A stretch of DNA of 6,785 nt, taken from assembly GCA_007128085.1 (NCBI GenBank), contig SKYC01000149.1, positions 1-6,785 of the forward strand, given 5' to 3'. Position 1 is the first letter of the stretch; each line of letters begins with the position of its first letter. The notes beneath the pieces are model-generated. The model did no database searches. It was not told the DNA's origin and saw nothing but the letters and a program-made list of their open reading frames with translations. Shown in pieces: positions 1 to 6,377 of this stretch. Both the position numbers and the translations under genes were made by a program. The DNA comes from Saprospiraceae bacterium. GTDB lineage: Bacteria; Bacteroidota; Bacteroidia; Chitinophagales; Saprospiraceae.

Positions 1-729
1 TCTGCGGCCCTGGCCACTGACTCCGCTTTTATCGCTAATTTTAATGGACTGTTTATAACCACCACAGAGCGCAATGGCTCACTGATGGGTGTGCACACCA
101 CCTCGGATCGAGCGGTACTCAACGTATATTATACGGCCGATGGAGAACAACAAATCAGGCGATATTTTGCCAGTCCCAATTGGTTGGTCGGTCAAACTTA
201 TGAACACCGATACGAGGGATCCGAAGTAGAGCCACTCATTCGGGAATGGCAACCGGAAGAAATGGTGGTTCAGGGGCTGGCCGGGCTGGGAACCCGAATA
301 AACCTCCTGGGCATTGAAGAATTACAAGGCAAGTTGATCAATCATGCGAGATTGAGGGTTTTTCTCAATCCGAGAGAAGATTTGCCCGAGCAAGGAATTT
401 ACCCGAACATCCCCATTTTACGCCTGTTTGAAGTAGACGAAGAAAATCAGCGTCTCAGCGATATTCTCGATTTGTTGTATGAACAAGTAGCACCTGATCT
501 GACGGGTAACTTTGACGGTCGGTTGCGAAATAGGGTCATTGAAGGAGATACACTGGCTGTCTATGACATGAATATCACTTCTCACCTGCAGGAAGTTTTG
601 AAAGAGGGAAGAAACCCCACGCTGTTTCTCCAGGCCAACAACACCCAGAATTTAATGGGTACAGCCAGATTACACGGCCAGGCTCACCCCAACTATCCCA
701 TTGAATTGCGTGTTGTATTCACGAATTAA
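1..729 (+). CDS. DUF4270 family protein, C-terminal part (5' end outside window)
   Basis: The frame is open from the first base, so this is the last 242 residues of a longer protein. The ATG at 85 is internal: the residues before it (including FNGLFITTTERNG) continue the same fold. The fragment is rich in alternating hydrophobic/polar beta-type segments, has no membrane helix, and ends in a short strand (IELRVVFTN). From memory this matches DUF4270, a Bacteroidota family usually made as a secreted, often lipid-anchored protein of about 400-550 residues. The signal peptide would lie upstream and cannot be checked here. In many Bacteroidota a DUF4270 gene sits directly before glmS, as it does here with a 19-base gap, so co-transcription is likely. 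Its function is unknown; the context hints at an envelope role, but that is inference. Family assignment is fairly confident. Confidence 0.8.
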   Translation, partial: SAALATDSAFIANFNGLFITTTERNGSLMGVHTTSDRAVLNVYYTADGEQQIRRYFASPNWLVGQTYEHRYEGSEVEPLIREWQPEEMVVQGLAGLGTRINLLGIEELQGKLINHARLRVFLNPREDLPEQGIYPNIPILRLFEVDEENQRLSDILDLLYEQVAPDLTGNFDGRLRNRVIEGDTLAVYDMNITSHLQEVLKEGRNPTLFLQANNTQNLMGTARLHGQAHPNYPIELRVVFTN

Positions 730-748
730 TTAAAAAAGCAAAGGCAAT

Positions 749-2587
749 ATGTGTGGAATCATAGCTTATGTCGGGGACAAAAAAGCAAGTCCTATCCTCC
801 TAAATGGTCTGCAGAGACTTGAATACCGAGGGTATGACAGCGCTGGAATTGCTGTGATGAACGGAAAGTTGGATGTTATAAAGAAAAAAGGAAAGGTCGG
901 TGACTTAAAAAAAATAGTCGACCGGCTCCGTCCTGAAGGCAATACAGGTATCGGGCACACCCGCTGGGCCACCCACGGAGCACCCAATGACATCAATGCG
1001 CACCCGCACTGTTCGTCTGATGGAAAAATCGCATTGGTACACAATGGGATTATTGAAAATTGTGACACCCTGCGAGAGGCTTTGAAAAATCTTGGACATC
1101 GGTTTAAAAGTGAAACCGATACCGAAGTTTTGGTTCATCTCATCAATGAGTACAAAACCCGGTACAAAATTCCCCTGGAAAAAAGCCTGAGAATGGCTCT
1201 CAAAAGAGTGGTCGGAGCCTATGCCATCGTAGTGATGGATTTGGATGAACCCAATGTGCTTGTGGCCGCCAGGAAAGCCAGTCCCCTTGTCATTGGACTC
1301 GGAAAGAAAGAATTTTTCGCTGCCAGCGATGCCACCCCCTTAATAGAACACACCAAAGAGGTCGTTTATCTGCAGGATGAAGAAGTGGCTGTATTGCAGC
1401 CGGGAAAACCGCTGGCCATAAAATCTTTTCAAAACAAGCCGCAAAAACCCGACATCGTCGAATTGGACATGGAGATTGAAGAGCTTGAAAAAGGCGGATT
1501 CCCTCATTTCATGCTCAAAGAAATCCACCAGCAACCCGATACCATCGCAGATTGTATGCGTGGAAGATTGAATGCCGAAGAAGGATGGACCCGACTGGGG
1601 GGAATGGAGCCTTTTAAAGAGCGTATGGCCAATGCCAGTCGGTTAATCATCACCGGCTGTGGTACCTCCTGGCACGCCGGACTCATCGGTGAATACCTGA
1701 TCGAAGACCTCGCCAGAATTCCCGTAGAAGTGGAATACGCCTCCGAGCTTAGATACAGAAATCCCATCATTAAACCAAATGATGTCGTAATCGCACTCTC
1801 ACAATCAGGGGAAACTGCAGATACCCTCGCTGCTCTTCAACACGCCAAGGAAAAAGGAGCACTGATTTACGGAATAGTCAATGTGGTTGGATCTTCCATA
1901 GCCCGTATAACCGATGCGGGGTCTTATATTCACGCAGGTCCGGAAATAGGGGTTGCCTCCACAAAGGCTTTTACCGCTCAACTCACCCTGCTCAGCCTGT
2001 TGGCCATGCAACTGGGAACCACCAAAGGAGTGCTTCACAATGAATACTATTTAAGGCTGATGAAAGAACTCAGCGAAATACCCAATAAGGTTCGAAATAT
2101 TCTGGCCAAAGAAGCGGGCATCAAAGAAATTGCCGGCCACATAAAAGACTCCACCAATGCCCTGTACCTGGGTAGAGGATATAATTTTCCGGTAGCGCTG
2201 GAAGGCGCCCTTAAATTAAAGGAAATTTCGTATATTCACGCTGAGGGTTACCCCGCTGCAGAAATGAAGCACGGACCCATTGCACTCATAGACGAAAATA
2301 TGCCGGTAATTGTCCTGGCGACCAATCTGAGTGCCTACGACAAAATTGTCAGCAATGTCCAGGAGGTGAAAGCCAGAAAAGGAACCGTAATTTCCATTGT
2401 CACCGAGGGCGACAAAAAAATAAAAGCTTTGTCTGACTATTCTATAGAAATTCCGAAAACCATTGAACCACTGACACCCTTATTATCCGTTGTTCCACTT
2501 CAACTCCTCTCCTACCACATAGCTGTCATGAGAGGCTGCGATGTCGATCAACCCAGAAATTTAGCAAAATCTGTAACCGTAGAATAA
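749..2587 (+). CDS. glmS: Glutamine--fructose-6-phosphate aminotransferase (isomerizing)
   Basis: This cytoplasmic enzyme converts fructose-6-phosphate and glutamine to glucosamine-6-phosphate and glutamate, the first committed step to UDP-GlcNAc. The protein has 612 residues (E. coli GlmS has 609) and is complete. Met1-Cys2 (MCGIIAYVG) sets the start, because Cys2 becomes the N-terminal nucleophile after Met removal. The glutaminase domain spans about 2-220, with GHTRWATHG at 69-77, HNG at 98-100 (oxyanion Asn99/Gly100) and Asp124 in SETDTEV. Two SIS sugar-phosphate domains follow: about 290-430 with CGTS from Cys304 and SQSGET at 351-356, and about 460-600 with Glu492 and His508 (E. coli Glu488 and His504). 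The C-terminal DQPRNLAKSVTVE carries Lys607, the Schiff-base lysine (E. coli Lys603). All expected catalytic residues are present. A weak AAAGG lies just upstream of the ATG. There is no room for a glmS ribozyme in the 19-base gap, so control probably lies upstream or at the protein level. Confidence 0.98.
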   Translation: MCGIIAYVGDKKASPILLNGLQRLEYRGYDSAGIAVMNGKLDVIKKKGKVGDLKKIVDRLRPEGNTGIGHTRWATHGAPNDINAHPHCSSDGKIALVHNGIIENCDTLREALKNLGHRFKSETDTEVLVHLINEYKTRYKIPLEKSLRMALKRVVGAYAIVVMDLDEPNVLVAARKASPLVIGLGKKEFFAASDATPLIEHTKEVVYLQDEEVAVLQPGKPLAIKSFQNKPQKPDIVELDMEIEELEKGGFPHFMLKEIHQQPDTIADCMRGRLNAEEGWTRLGGMEPFKERMANASRLIITGCGTSWHAGLIGEYLIEDLARIPVEVEYASELRYRNPIIKPNDVVIALSQSGETADTLAALQHAKEKGALIYGIVNVVGSSIARITDAGSYIHAGPEIGVASTKAFTAQLTLLSLLAMQLGTTKGVLHNEYYLRLMKELSEIPNKVRNILAKEAGIKEIAGHIKDSTNALYLGRGYNFPVALEGALKLKEISYIHAEGYPAAEMKHGPIALIDENMPVIVLATNLSAYDKIVSNVQEVKARKGTVISIVTEGDKKIKALSDYSIEIPKTIEPLTPLLSVVPLQLLSYHIAVMRGCDVDQPRNLAKSVTVE

Positions 2588-2598
2588 AAACAATTCCC

Positions 2599-3249
2599 AT
2601 GCAATACAATTCACAAAAAGAAAAATTAATTATACCCGAATACGGTCGACACATTCAAAGAATGATTCTCTATCTCCAAAAGATTGAAGATCGCAATGAA
2701 AGGCAAGCCTTTGCCGAAGAGGTCATTCAACTCATGAGCAATATCGACCCCCAAAACAAACAAAATCAGGATGAAACACAGAGACTGTGGAACCACCTGT
2801 TCAGAATAGCGGGATTTGACCTGGATGTCACTCCTCCCGACGGAGAAATACCCAGTCCTGAATCAGTGAAAAAGAACCCGATCAAACCCAGTTACAACCA
2901 AACAAGAATCAAATACCGACACTACGGGAATTACATTCAAAAACTGGTCGATAAAGCCATAGAGGAACCCGACCTGGAGAAACAAAAGGAATTTCTCAAT
3001 GTCATCGGATCCTACATGAAACTCGCTTACAAAACCTGGAACCCCGAACACTACGTTTCGGATGAAATAATTTTGGGCGATCTCAAGAACTTGTGCGCAG
3101 GAAAAATCGACTATCTCGATGAAATTCAACTCAATGCACTCAGCTCATCCAATACAGCCCGAAGACAAAAGTCAACCATCGGACCCTCAAAATCCAAATC
3201 CAAAAATGGCAGAAAACGCAAAGGGGGTGGAAAAAAACGGAGAAGATAA
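2599..3249 (+). CDS. DUF4290 family protein with very basic C-terminal tail
   Basis: This 216-residue cytoplasmic protein has no signal peptide or membrane segment. The N-terminus (YNSQKEKLIIPEYGRHIQ) is the hallmark opening of DUF4290, a Bacteroidota family of unknown function. The body (about 1-180) looks mostly helical and charged, with a proline-rich linker around 75-95 and a second segment (YGNYIQKLVDKAIEE, about 110-124) that echoes the first (YGRHIQRMI). An internal duplication of a helical unit is therefore possible. The last 30 residues are 15 Lys/Arg plus Gly/Ser and are probably disordered, ending GGGKKRRR. The ATG at 2599 lies 11 bases after the glmS stop with no Shine-Dalgarno sequence, normal for this phylum, and suggests co-transcription with glmS. 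As I recall, DUF4290 genes commonly precede murA in Bacteroidota, as here. The basic tail suggests binding to nucleic acid, ribosomes or acidic lipid, but this is only inference. Confidence 0.87.
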   Translation: MQYNSQKEKLIIPEYGRHIQRMILYLQKIEDRNERQAFAEEVIQLMSNIDPQNKQNQDETQRLWNHLFRIAGFDLDVTPPDGEIPSPESVKKNPIKPSYNQTRIKYRHYGNYIQKLVDKAIEEPDLEKQKEFLNVIGSYMKLAYKTWNPEHYVSDEIILGDLKNLCAGKIDYLDEIQLNALSSSNTARRQKSTIGPSKSKSKNGRKRKGGGKKRRR

Positions 3250-3525
3250 CCGTAAATTTCTTGCGGAAATACCATCAAATTATAAAATTTATTAATATAT
3301 TTACGCCTCAACCGGTTAAACTTGTCACTGTACCTGTGACTGCAGACACAAAGATTTATAGTGAATTCTTTGTATTCGGCAGTAAATCTCAGGGTCAGAG
3401 ACCGTTTAATTGGTTTTAGTTTTAAGGGTGTATATGGCTGCATCGAAGAGAATGAAAGGAAAAACTTTTGTATCTCCCGCTGTATATCGCCGTCGTGGAC
3501 TGTTTTATTAAAAAAACGTAAATAT
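3250..3525 (+). other. Non-coding leader between DUF4290 gene and murA
   Basis: This stretch of 276 bases has no convincing gene. The first 55 bases are very AT-rich and include a small inverted repeat just after the DUF4290 stop (ATTTC 3256-3260 / GAAAT 3266-3270). Another short inverted repeat is GTCAC 3324-3328 / GTGAC 3336-3340. Imperfect matches to the Bacteroidota -7 box (TAnnTTTG) occur at 3296-3303 (TATATTTA), 3317-3324 (TAAACTTG) and 3417-3424 (TAGTTTTA). None has a TTTG-like -33 element at about 19 bases, so no promoter is called. The murA frame is open through the second half (from a GTG at 3361), but the translation there has no MurA similarity. The size and composition suggest murA has its own promoter or a regulated leader. 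Confidence 0.5.
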
Positions 3526-4845
3526 ATGAGTTATCAGGCTTTTGAAGTACAGGGAGGCACTTCCCTGAAGGGAACCATTGTTCCACAAGGAGCAAAGAAC
3601 GAAGCACTGCAAATTCTCTGTGCAGTTTTGCTGACTGAAGAAGAAGTAGTCATCTCCAATGTTCCGGATATTTTGGATGTAAACAAGCTGATTGGACTAC
3701 TTCGGGGACTGGGGGTGATAGTGAATAAGATAGACGATCACACCTACGCTTTTAAGGCTTCAGAAATCGACATAGAATATACCAAGACGCAGAAATACCA
3801 CCGGGATGCCAGCAAGATTCGAGGTTCCGTAATGCTTATGGGGCCCATGCTCGCGAGGTTTGGAAAGGCCTTTCTACCCAAACCCGGGGGAGACAAAATA
3901 GGGCGCCGGCGAATGGACACCCACTTTACCGGATTTGAAAAACTCGGAGCCCGTTTTGAGTACGACCCCTCTGAAAAATCGTATTACCTGGATGCAAGCA
4001 AGCTTCAGGGAAGTGAAATTCTCATGGATGAAATCAGTGTGACCGGTACGGCCAATATTTTAATGGCCGCTGCTCGATGCCCCGGAAAAACCACCATATA
4101 CAACGCAGCTTGCGAACCCTATATTCAACAATTGTGCAAGATGTTGATCTCTATGGGGGCAAAAATAGAGGGCGTGGGATCCAATCTACTGCGGGTCACC
4201 GGTGTCGATCGACTCAGTGGGACACAACACAGAATATCCCCGGATATGATCGAAATAGGGAGTTTTATCGGTTTGGCGGCCATGACGGCATCTGAAATCA
4301 CCATCAAAGATGCCTTCCCGGAAAACCTGGGAATCATCATACCCACTTTTGAAAAACTCGGACTGACTATTGAACAAAGGGGGAATGACATCTACATTCC
4401 ACCGCAGAAAAATTACGAAATAAAAACGTTCATCGACGGGTCTATCATGACTATTTACGACTCTCCGTGGCCGGGTTTTACGCCCGATCTGATGAGTATC
4501 ATTCTCGTGGTGGCTACGCAGGCAAAGGGCAGTCTGCTCGTTCATCAGAAAATGTTTGAAAGCCGCTTGTTCTTTGTCGACAAATTGATTGACATGGGCG
4601 CACAAATTATACTGTGCGATCCCCACCGGGCTACAGTTATTGGATTGGAAAGAAAGTATCCGTTGCGGGGAATAGAAATGAGTTCCCCCGATATCCGTGC
4701 CGGTGTAGCTCTATTGATCGCTGCACTTTCAGCAAAGGGAAAGAGCTTGATTTACAACATCAACCAAATTGACAGGGGCTACCAAAATATCGATGGCCGC
4801 TTACAGGCTTTGGGTGCCCGGATTAAACGAATAAACATCGATTAA
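3526..4845 (+). CDS. murA: UDP-N-acetylglucosamine 1-carboxyvinyltransferase, Asp-type
   Basis: MurA transfers enolpyruvate from PEP to UDP-GlcNAc, the first committed cytoplasmic step of peptidoglycan synthesis. The ATG at 3526 gives 439 residues beginning MSYQAFEVQGG, which aligns with the normal MurA N-terminus. The longer reading from GTG 3361 adds 55 residues with no family similarity. The fold is the two-domain EPSP-synthase type. Visible active-site residues are Lys24-Asn25 (E. coli Lys22-Asn23), Arg128 (Arg120), Asp321 in WPGFTPD (the general base, Asp305), Arg391 in DIRAG (Arg371) and Arg417 in IDRGY (Arg397). The mobile-loop residue that is Cys115 in E. coli is Asp123 here (GGDKIGRRR; codon GAC at 3892-3894). 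Asp at this site is known to keep activity and prevent alkylation by fosfomycin. The ATG context is A-rich with no Shine-Dalgarno. The gene converges with htpX, 24 bases between stops. Confidence 0.97.
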   Translation: MSYQAFEVQGGTSLKGTIVPQGAKNEALQILCAVLLTEEEVVISNVPDILDVNKLIGLLRGLGVIVNKIDDHTYAFKASEIDIEYTKTQKYHRDASKIRGSVMLMGPMLARFGKAFLPKPGGDKIGRRRMDTHFTGFEKLGARFEYDPSEKSYYLDASKLQGSEILMDEISVTGTANILMAAARCPGKTTIYNAACEPYIQQLCKMLISMGAKIEGVGSNLLRVTGVDRLSGTQHRISPDMIEIGSFIGLAAMTASEITIKDAFPENLGIIIPTFEKLGLTIEQRGNDIYIPPQKNYEIKTFIDGSIMTIYDSPWPGFTPDLMSIILVVATQAKGSLLVHQKMFESRLFFVDKLIDMGAQIILCDPHRATVIGLERKYPLRGIEMSSPDIRAGVALLIAALSAKGKSLIYNINQIDRGYQNIDGRLQALGARIKRINID

Positions 4846-4855
4846 AAACTCGATG
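4836..4855. terminator. Weak candidate hairpin between convergent murA and htpX
   Basis: Six-base inverted repeat CATCGA (4836-4841) / TCGATG (4850-4855) with an 8-base AT-rich loop that contains the murA stop codon. On the minus strand, downstream of htpX, it is followed by TTTATT, a poor T-tract. On the plus strand no T-run follows. The stem is short and has only three G/C pairs, so this may be chance. It is listed because the convergent junction needs termination in both directions and nothing better is visible in the gap. Confidence 0.22.
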
Positions 4856-4869
4856 GTGCAGAATAAGAG

Positions 4870-5745
4870 TTAACGCTGAAGGGCCCTTATGCGATCGTCC
4901 AGTGGCGGGTGGCTCATAAAAAGCGCCTTGAATCCACTCACTTTACCCCGGGTTATTCCAAATGCATTTAGGGATTCCGGCATTTCATTGGCCAGACCGG
5001 ATTCCACTTTCAGGCGCTGCAGGGCGCTGATCATGCCCTTGCGGGATCCCAATTTCGCTCCGGCATTATCTGCGTGAAATTCTCTTTTTCTCGAAAACCA
5101 CATCACTATGGCCGAAGCCAGAATTCCAAGGGCAATCTGTGCGATGATTACGGTGATATAAAAACCGGGGCCTACACCGCGCTGCGTTTTAAATATGGCG
5201 CGATCAACAACATAGCCGATCACTCGGGAAAAGAACAGTACAAAGGTATTGACAACGCCCTGTATAAGGGTCAGTGTCACCATATCTCCATTGGCAACAT
5301 GCCCGAGCTCATGCCCCATGACCGCACTGATTTCCTCTTTGGTAAAGCGCTCCAACATGCCAGCGCTGACAGCCACCAGCGCTTTATTTTTATTCCATCC
5401 GGTGGCAAAGGCATTGGCTTGTTTTGCCGGAAAAATCGCCACTTCCGGCATACCTACACCGGCTTCGCGGGCCATTCTTCTAACATCTTCCACCAACCAC
5501 TTTTCCATCTCATTGGAGGGCTTCTTAATAACTTTGGCTCCGGTGGTCCATTTGGCCATTCTTTTGGATATCAAAAGGGAGATAAACGATCCCGCCATTC
5601 CAAAAATAAAGCAAAATATCAAAAGGTTGTAAAGGTTCAGGCCGGTATCGTCTATCATCGATCCGACTCCCAGCACGCTCATAACAATGGCTGCCACAGC
5701 CAGAACCGCTATATTGGTCATTATTAACAATCCTATTCTCAACAT
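4870..5745 (-). CDS. htpX: Membrane zinc metalloprotease HtpX (M48 family)
   Basis: HtpX is an inner-membrane M48 protease that degrades misfolded membrane proteins, acting with FtsH in envelope quality control. The protein has 291 residues (E. coli HtpX has 293). The start MLRIGLLIMTNIAVL matches the family N-terminus, so the ATG at 5745 is preferred over the internal Met9. Two N-terminal membrane helices lie at about 5-27 and 36-59. The protease domain then carries the zinc motif HELGH at 145-149 followed by NGDMVTLTLIQG. Two further hydrophobic segments are at about 157-180 and 195-217. The third zinc ligand is Glu222 in REFHAD, at the same residue number as E. coli Glu222. The C-terminus ends SHPPLDDRIRALQR, typical of the family. 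AGGA abuts the ATG, too close to be an ideal ribosome-binding site. A candidate -7 box lies about 30 bases upstream, suggesting its own promoter apart from crtZ. Confidence 0.97.
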   Translation of the reverse strand: MLRIGLLIMTNIAVLAVAAIVMSVLGVGSMIDDTGLNLYNLLIFCFIFGMAGSFISLLISKRMAKWTTGAKVIKKPSNEMEKWLVEDVRRMAREAGVGMPEVAIFPAKQANAFATGWNKNKALVAVSAGMLERFTKEEISAVMGHELGHVANGDMVTLTLIQGVVNTFVLFFSRVIGYVVDRAIFKTQRGVGPGFYITVIIAQIALGILASAIVMWFSRKREFHADNAGAKLGSRKGMISALQRLKVESGLANEMPESLNAFGITRGKVSGFKALFMSHPPLDDRIRALQR

Positions 5746-5773
5746 TCCTGTAAATTTTATTTAATTGGAAACG

Positions 5774-5781
5774 CAAATATA
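5774..5781 (-). promoter_or_regulatory. Candidate Bacteroidota -7 promoter box for htpX
   Basis: On the minus strand this reads TATATTTG, a perfect match to the TAnnTTTG -7 element of the major Bacteroidota sigma factor. Transcription would start near 5767, leaving a leader of about 20 bases before the htpX ATG. The region is AT-rich, as expected. No TTTG or TTG -33 element is visible about 19 bases further upstream, which weakens the call; an eight-base match can also occur by chance in AT-rich DNA. Confidence 0.45.
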
Positions 5782-5818
5782 ATTCAGAAAATTATTGTGG
5801 AGGTCCATTCGGGGCAAC

Positions 5819-5853
5819 AGAGACCGTATTTTTGGGTTAAAAAATGGGTCTCT
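5819..5853. repeat. Imperfect inverted repeat / hairpin between crtZ and htpX
   Basis: The outer arms AGAGACC (5819-5825) and GGTCTCT (5847-5853) pair perfectly over 7 bases. After a small internal loop (GT against G), inner arms ATTTTT (5828-5833) and AAAAAT (5840-5845) pair over 6 more, closing on a 6-base loop. The structure lies 35 bases past the crtZ stop and about 73 bases before the htpX start on the minus strand. It could end or process the carotenoid transcript, or be a protein-binding palindrome. No T-run follows on either strand, so it is not a textbook intrinsic terminator. Confidence 0.55.
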
Positions 5854-5887
5854 ACACTTGACTATCAAAGATTGGGAAAAAATTACC

Positions 5888-6367
5888 TTAGCTTTTTTGC
5901 CGCTCTTTACGGGATTTGAAAAACTTTGGAGCCACCACCAAAAGCCCAAATGACTCGCAGTCTTCCTTCGACTTTTTAGAGTGGTGTTTTCCGTGAGCGC
6001 GGAGAATAGCCCTGGAGTAAGGGTTGTCCAATTGTCTGAACCATTTGAATCTACGGTGTATGTACACATCGTGAATTAAAAAATACACCAGGCCGTAAAT
6101 GGATATACCAATCCCTACAAATAACAACCAAAGGTGTGGTGTTGCCAGTCCGATGATGTAAGCGGCCGCACTGGGAATGGCAAAGACCAGGAAAAACATA
6201 TCGTTTTTTTCAAAAAAATGACCCTCCTTTAAATTGGGGTCGTGATGGTCTTTGTGCCAGGTCCACAACCATCCGTGCATGATGTATTTATGCGCAAACC
6301 AGGCCATGAACTCCATGAAGCAAAAGGTAACAACGACTATAAATGCATACAACAAAACAGTTTCCAT
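5888..6367 (-). CDS. crtZ: Beta-carotene hydroxylase CrtZ
   Basis: This non-heme di-iron membrane hydroxylase adds the 3-hydroxyl to beta-ionone rings of carotenoids, belonging to the fatty acid hydroxylase superfamily. The protein has 159 residues, normal for CrtZ. Four histidine clusters expected to bind the two irons are all present: HKYIMH (26-31), HKDHH (38-42), HDVYIH (99-104) and HGKHH (125-129). Hydrophobic segments at about 4-24, 58-75 and 79-98 fit an integral membrane protein. The C-terminal motif KEDCESFGLLVV is typical, followed by a short basic tail. The ATG at 6367 lies 10 bases after the stop of the CruF-type gene, so the two are probably co-transcribed; GTGAG upstream is at best a weak ribosome-binding site. 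With CruF next to it, its likely substrate is the single beta ring of a monocyclic gamma-carotene derivative, though it could also act on beta-carotene. The pathway role is inference; the enzyme family is clear. Confidence 0.94.
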   Translation of the reverse strand: METVLLYAFIVVVTFCFMEFMAWFAHKYIMHGWLWTWHKDHHDPNLKEGHFFEKNDMFFLVFAIPSAAAYIIGLATPHLWLLFVGIGISIYGLVYFLIHDVYIHRRFKWFRQLDNPYSRAILRAHGKHHSKKSKEDCESFGLLVVAPKFFKSRKERQKS

Positions 6368-6377
6368 CTCACAAGTT

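Noticed and set aside
730..748. glmS ribozyme or riboswitch upstream of glmS
   Set aside because: Only 19 bases separate the DUF4270 stop from the glmS start, far too few for the ribozyme, which is in any case known mainly from Firmicutes.
907..914. Run of eight A in glmS as a programmed frameshift site
   Set aside because: The frame continues through a fully conserved 612-residue protein; nothing suggests a functional alternative product.
3324..3340. GTCAC/GTGAC inverted repeat in the murA leader as an operator
   Set aside because: Five-base arms with a seven-base spacer are common by chance, and no known regulator site is recognised; kept only as a note in the leader entry.
3126..3443. 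105-residue minus-strand frame covering the murA leader
   Set aside because: It overlaps the end of the DUF4290 gene antisense and then AT-rich non-coding DNA; no domain, no start context and no neighbouring gene in that direction.
3361..3525. N-terminal extension of MurA from a GTG start
   Set aside because: The 55 extra residues have no MurA similarity and a composition unlike the rest; the ATG at 3526 gives the standard N-terminus and length.
4186..4626. 146-residue open frame antisense to murA
   Set aside because: It is fully covered by the well-conserved murA coding sequence, has no similarity I recognise, and its translation looks like a reverse-strand shadow.
4879..4888. Palindrome AAGGGCCCTT near the htpX stop as a terminator
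   Set aside because: It lies inside the htpX coding sequence over the conserved C-terminus, has no loop and no T-run.
5074..5727. 217-residue open frame on the plus strand opposite htpX, plus a 127-residue one at 5249-5632
   Set aside because: Both lie entirely antisense to a clear htpX gene; the translations are rich in His, Ser and Gly with no recognisable domain, as expected for a shadow frame.
5761..6069. 102-residue minus-strand frame overlapping the end of crtZ
   Set aside because: It is out of frame with the clear crtZ gene over much of its length and has no recognisable domain.
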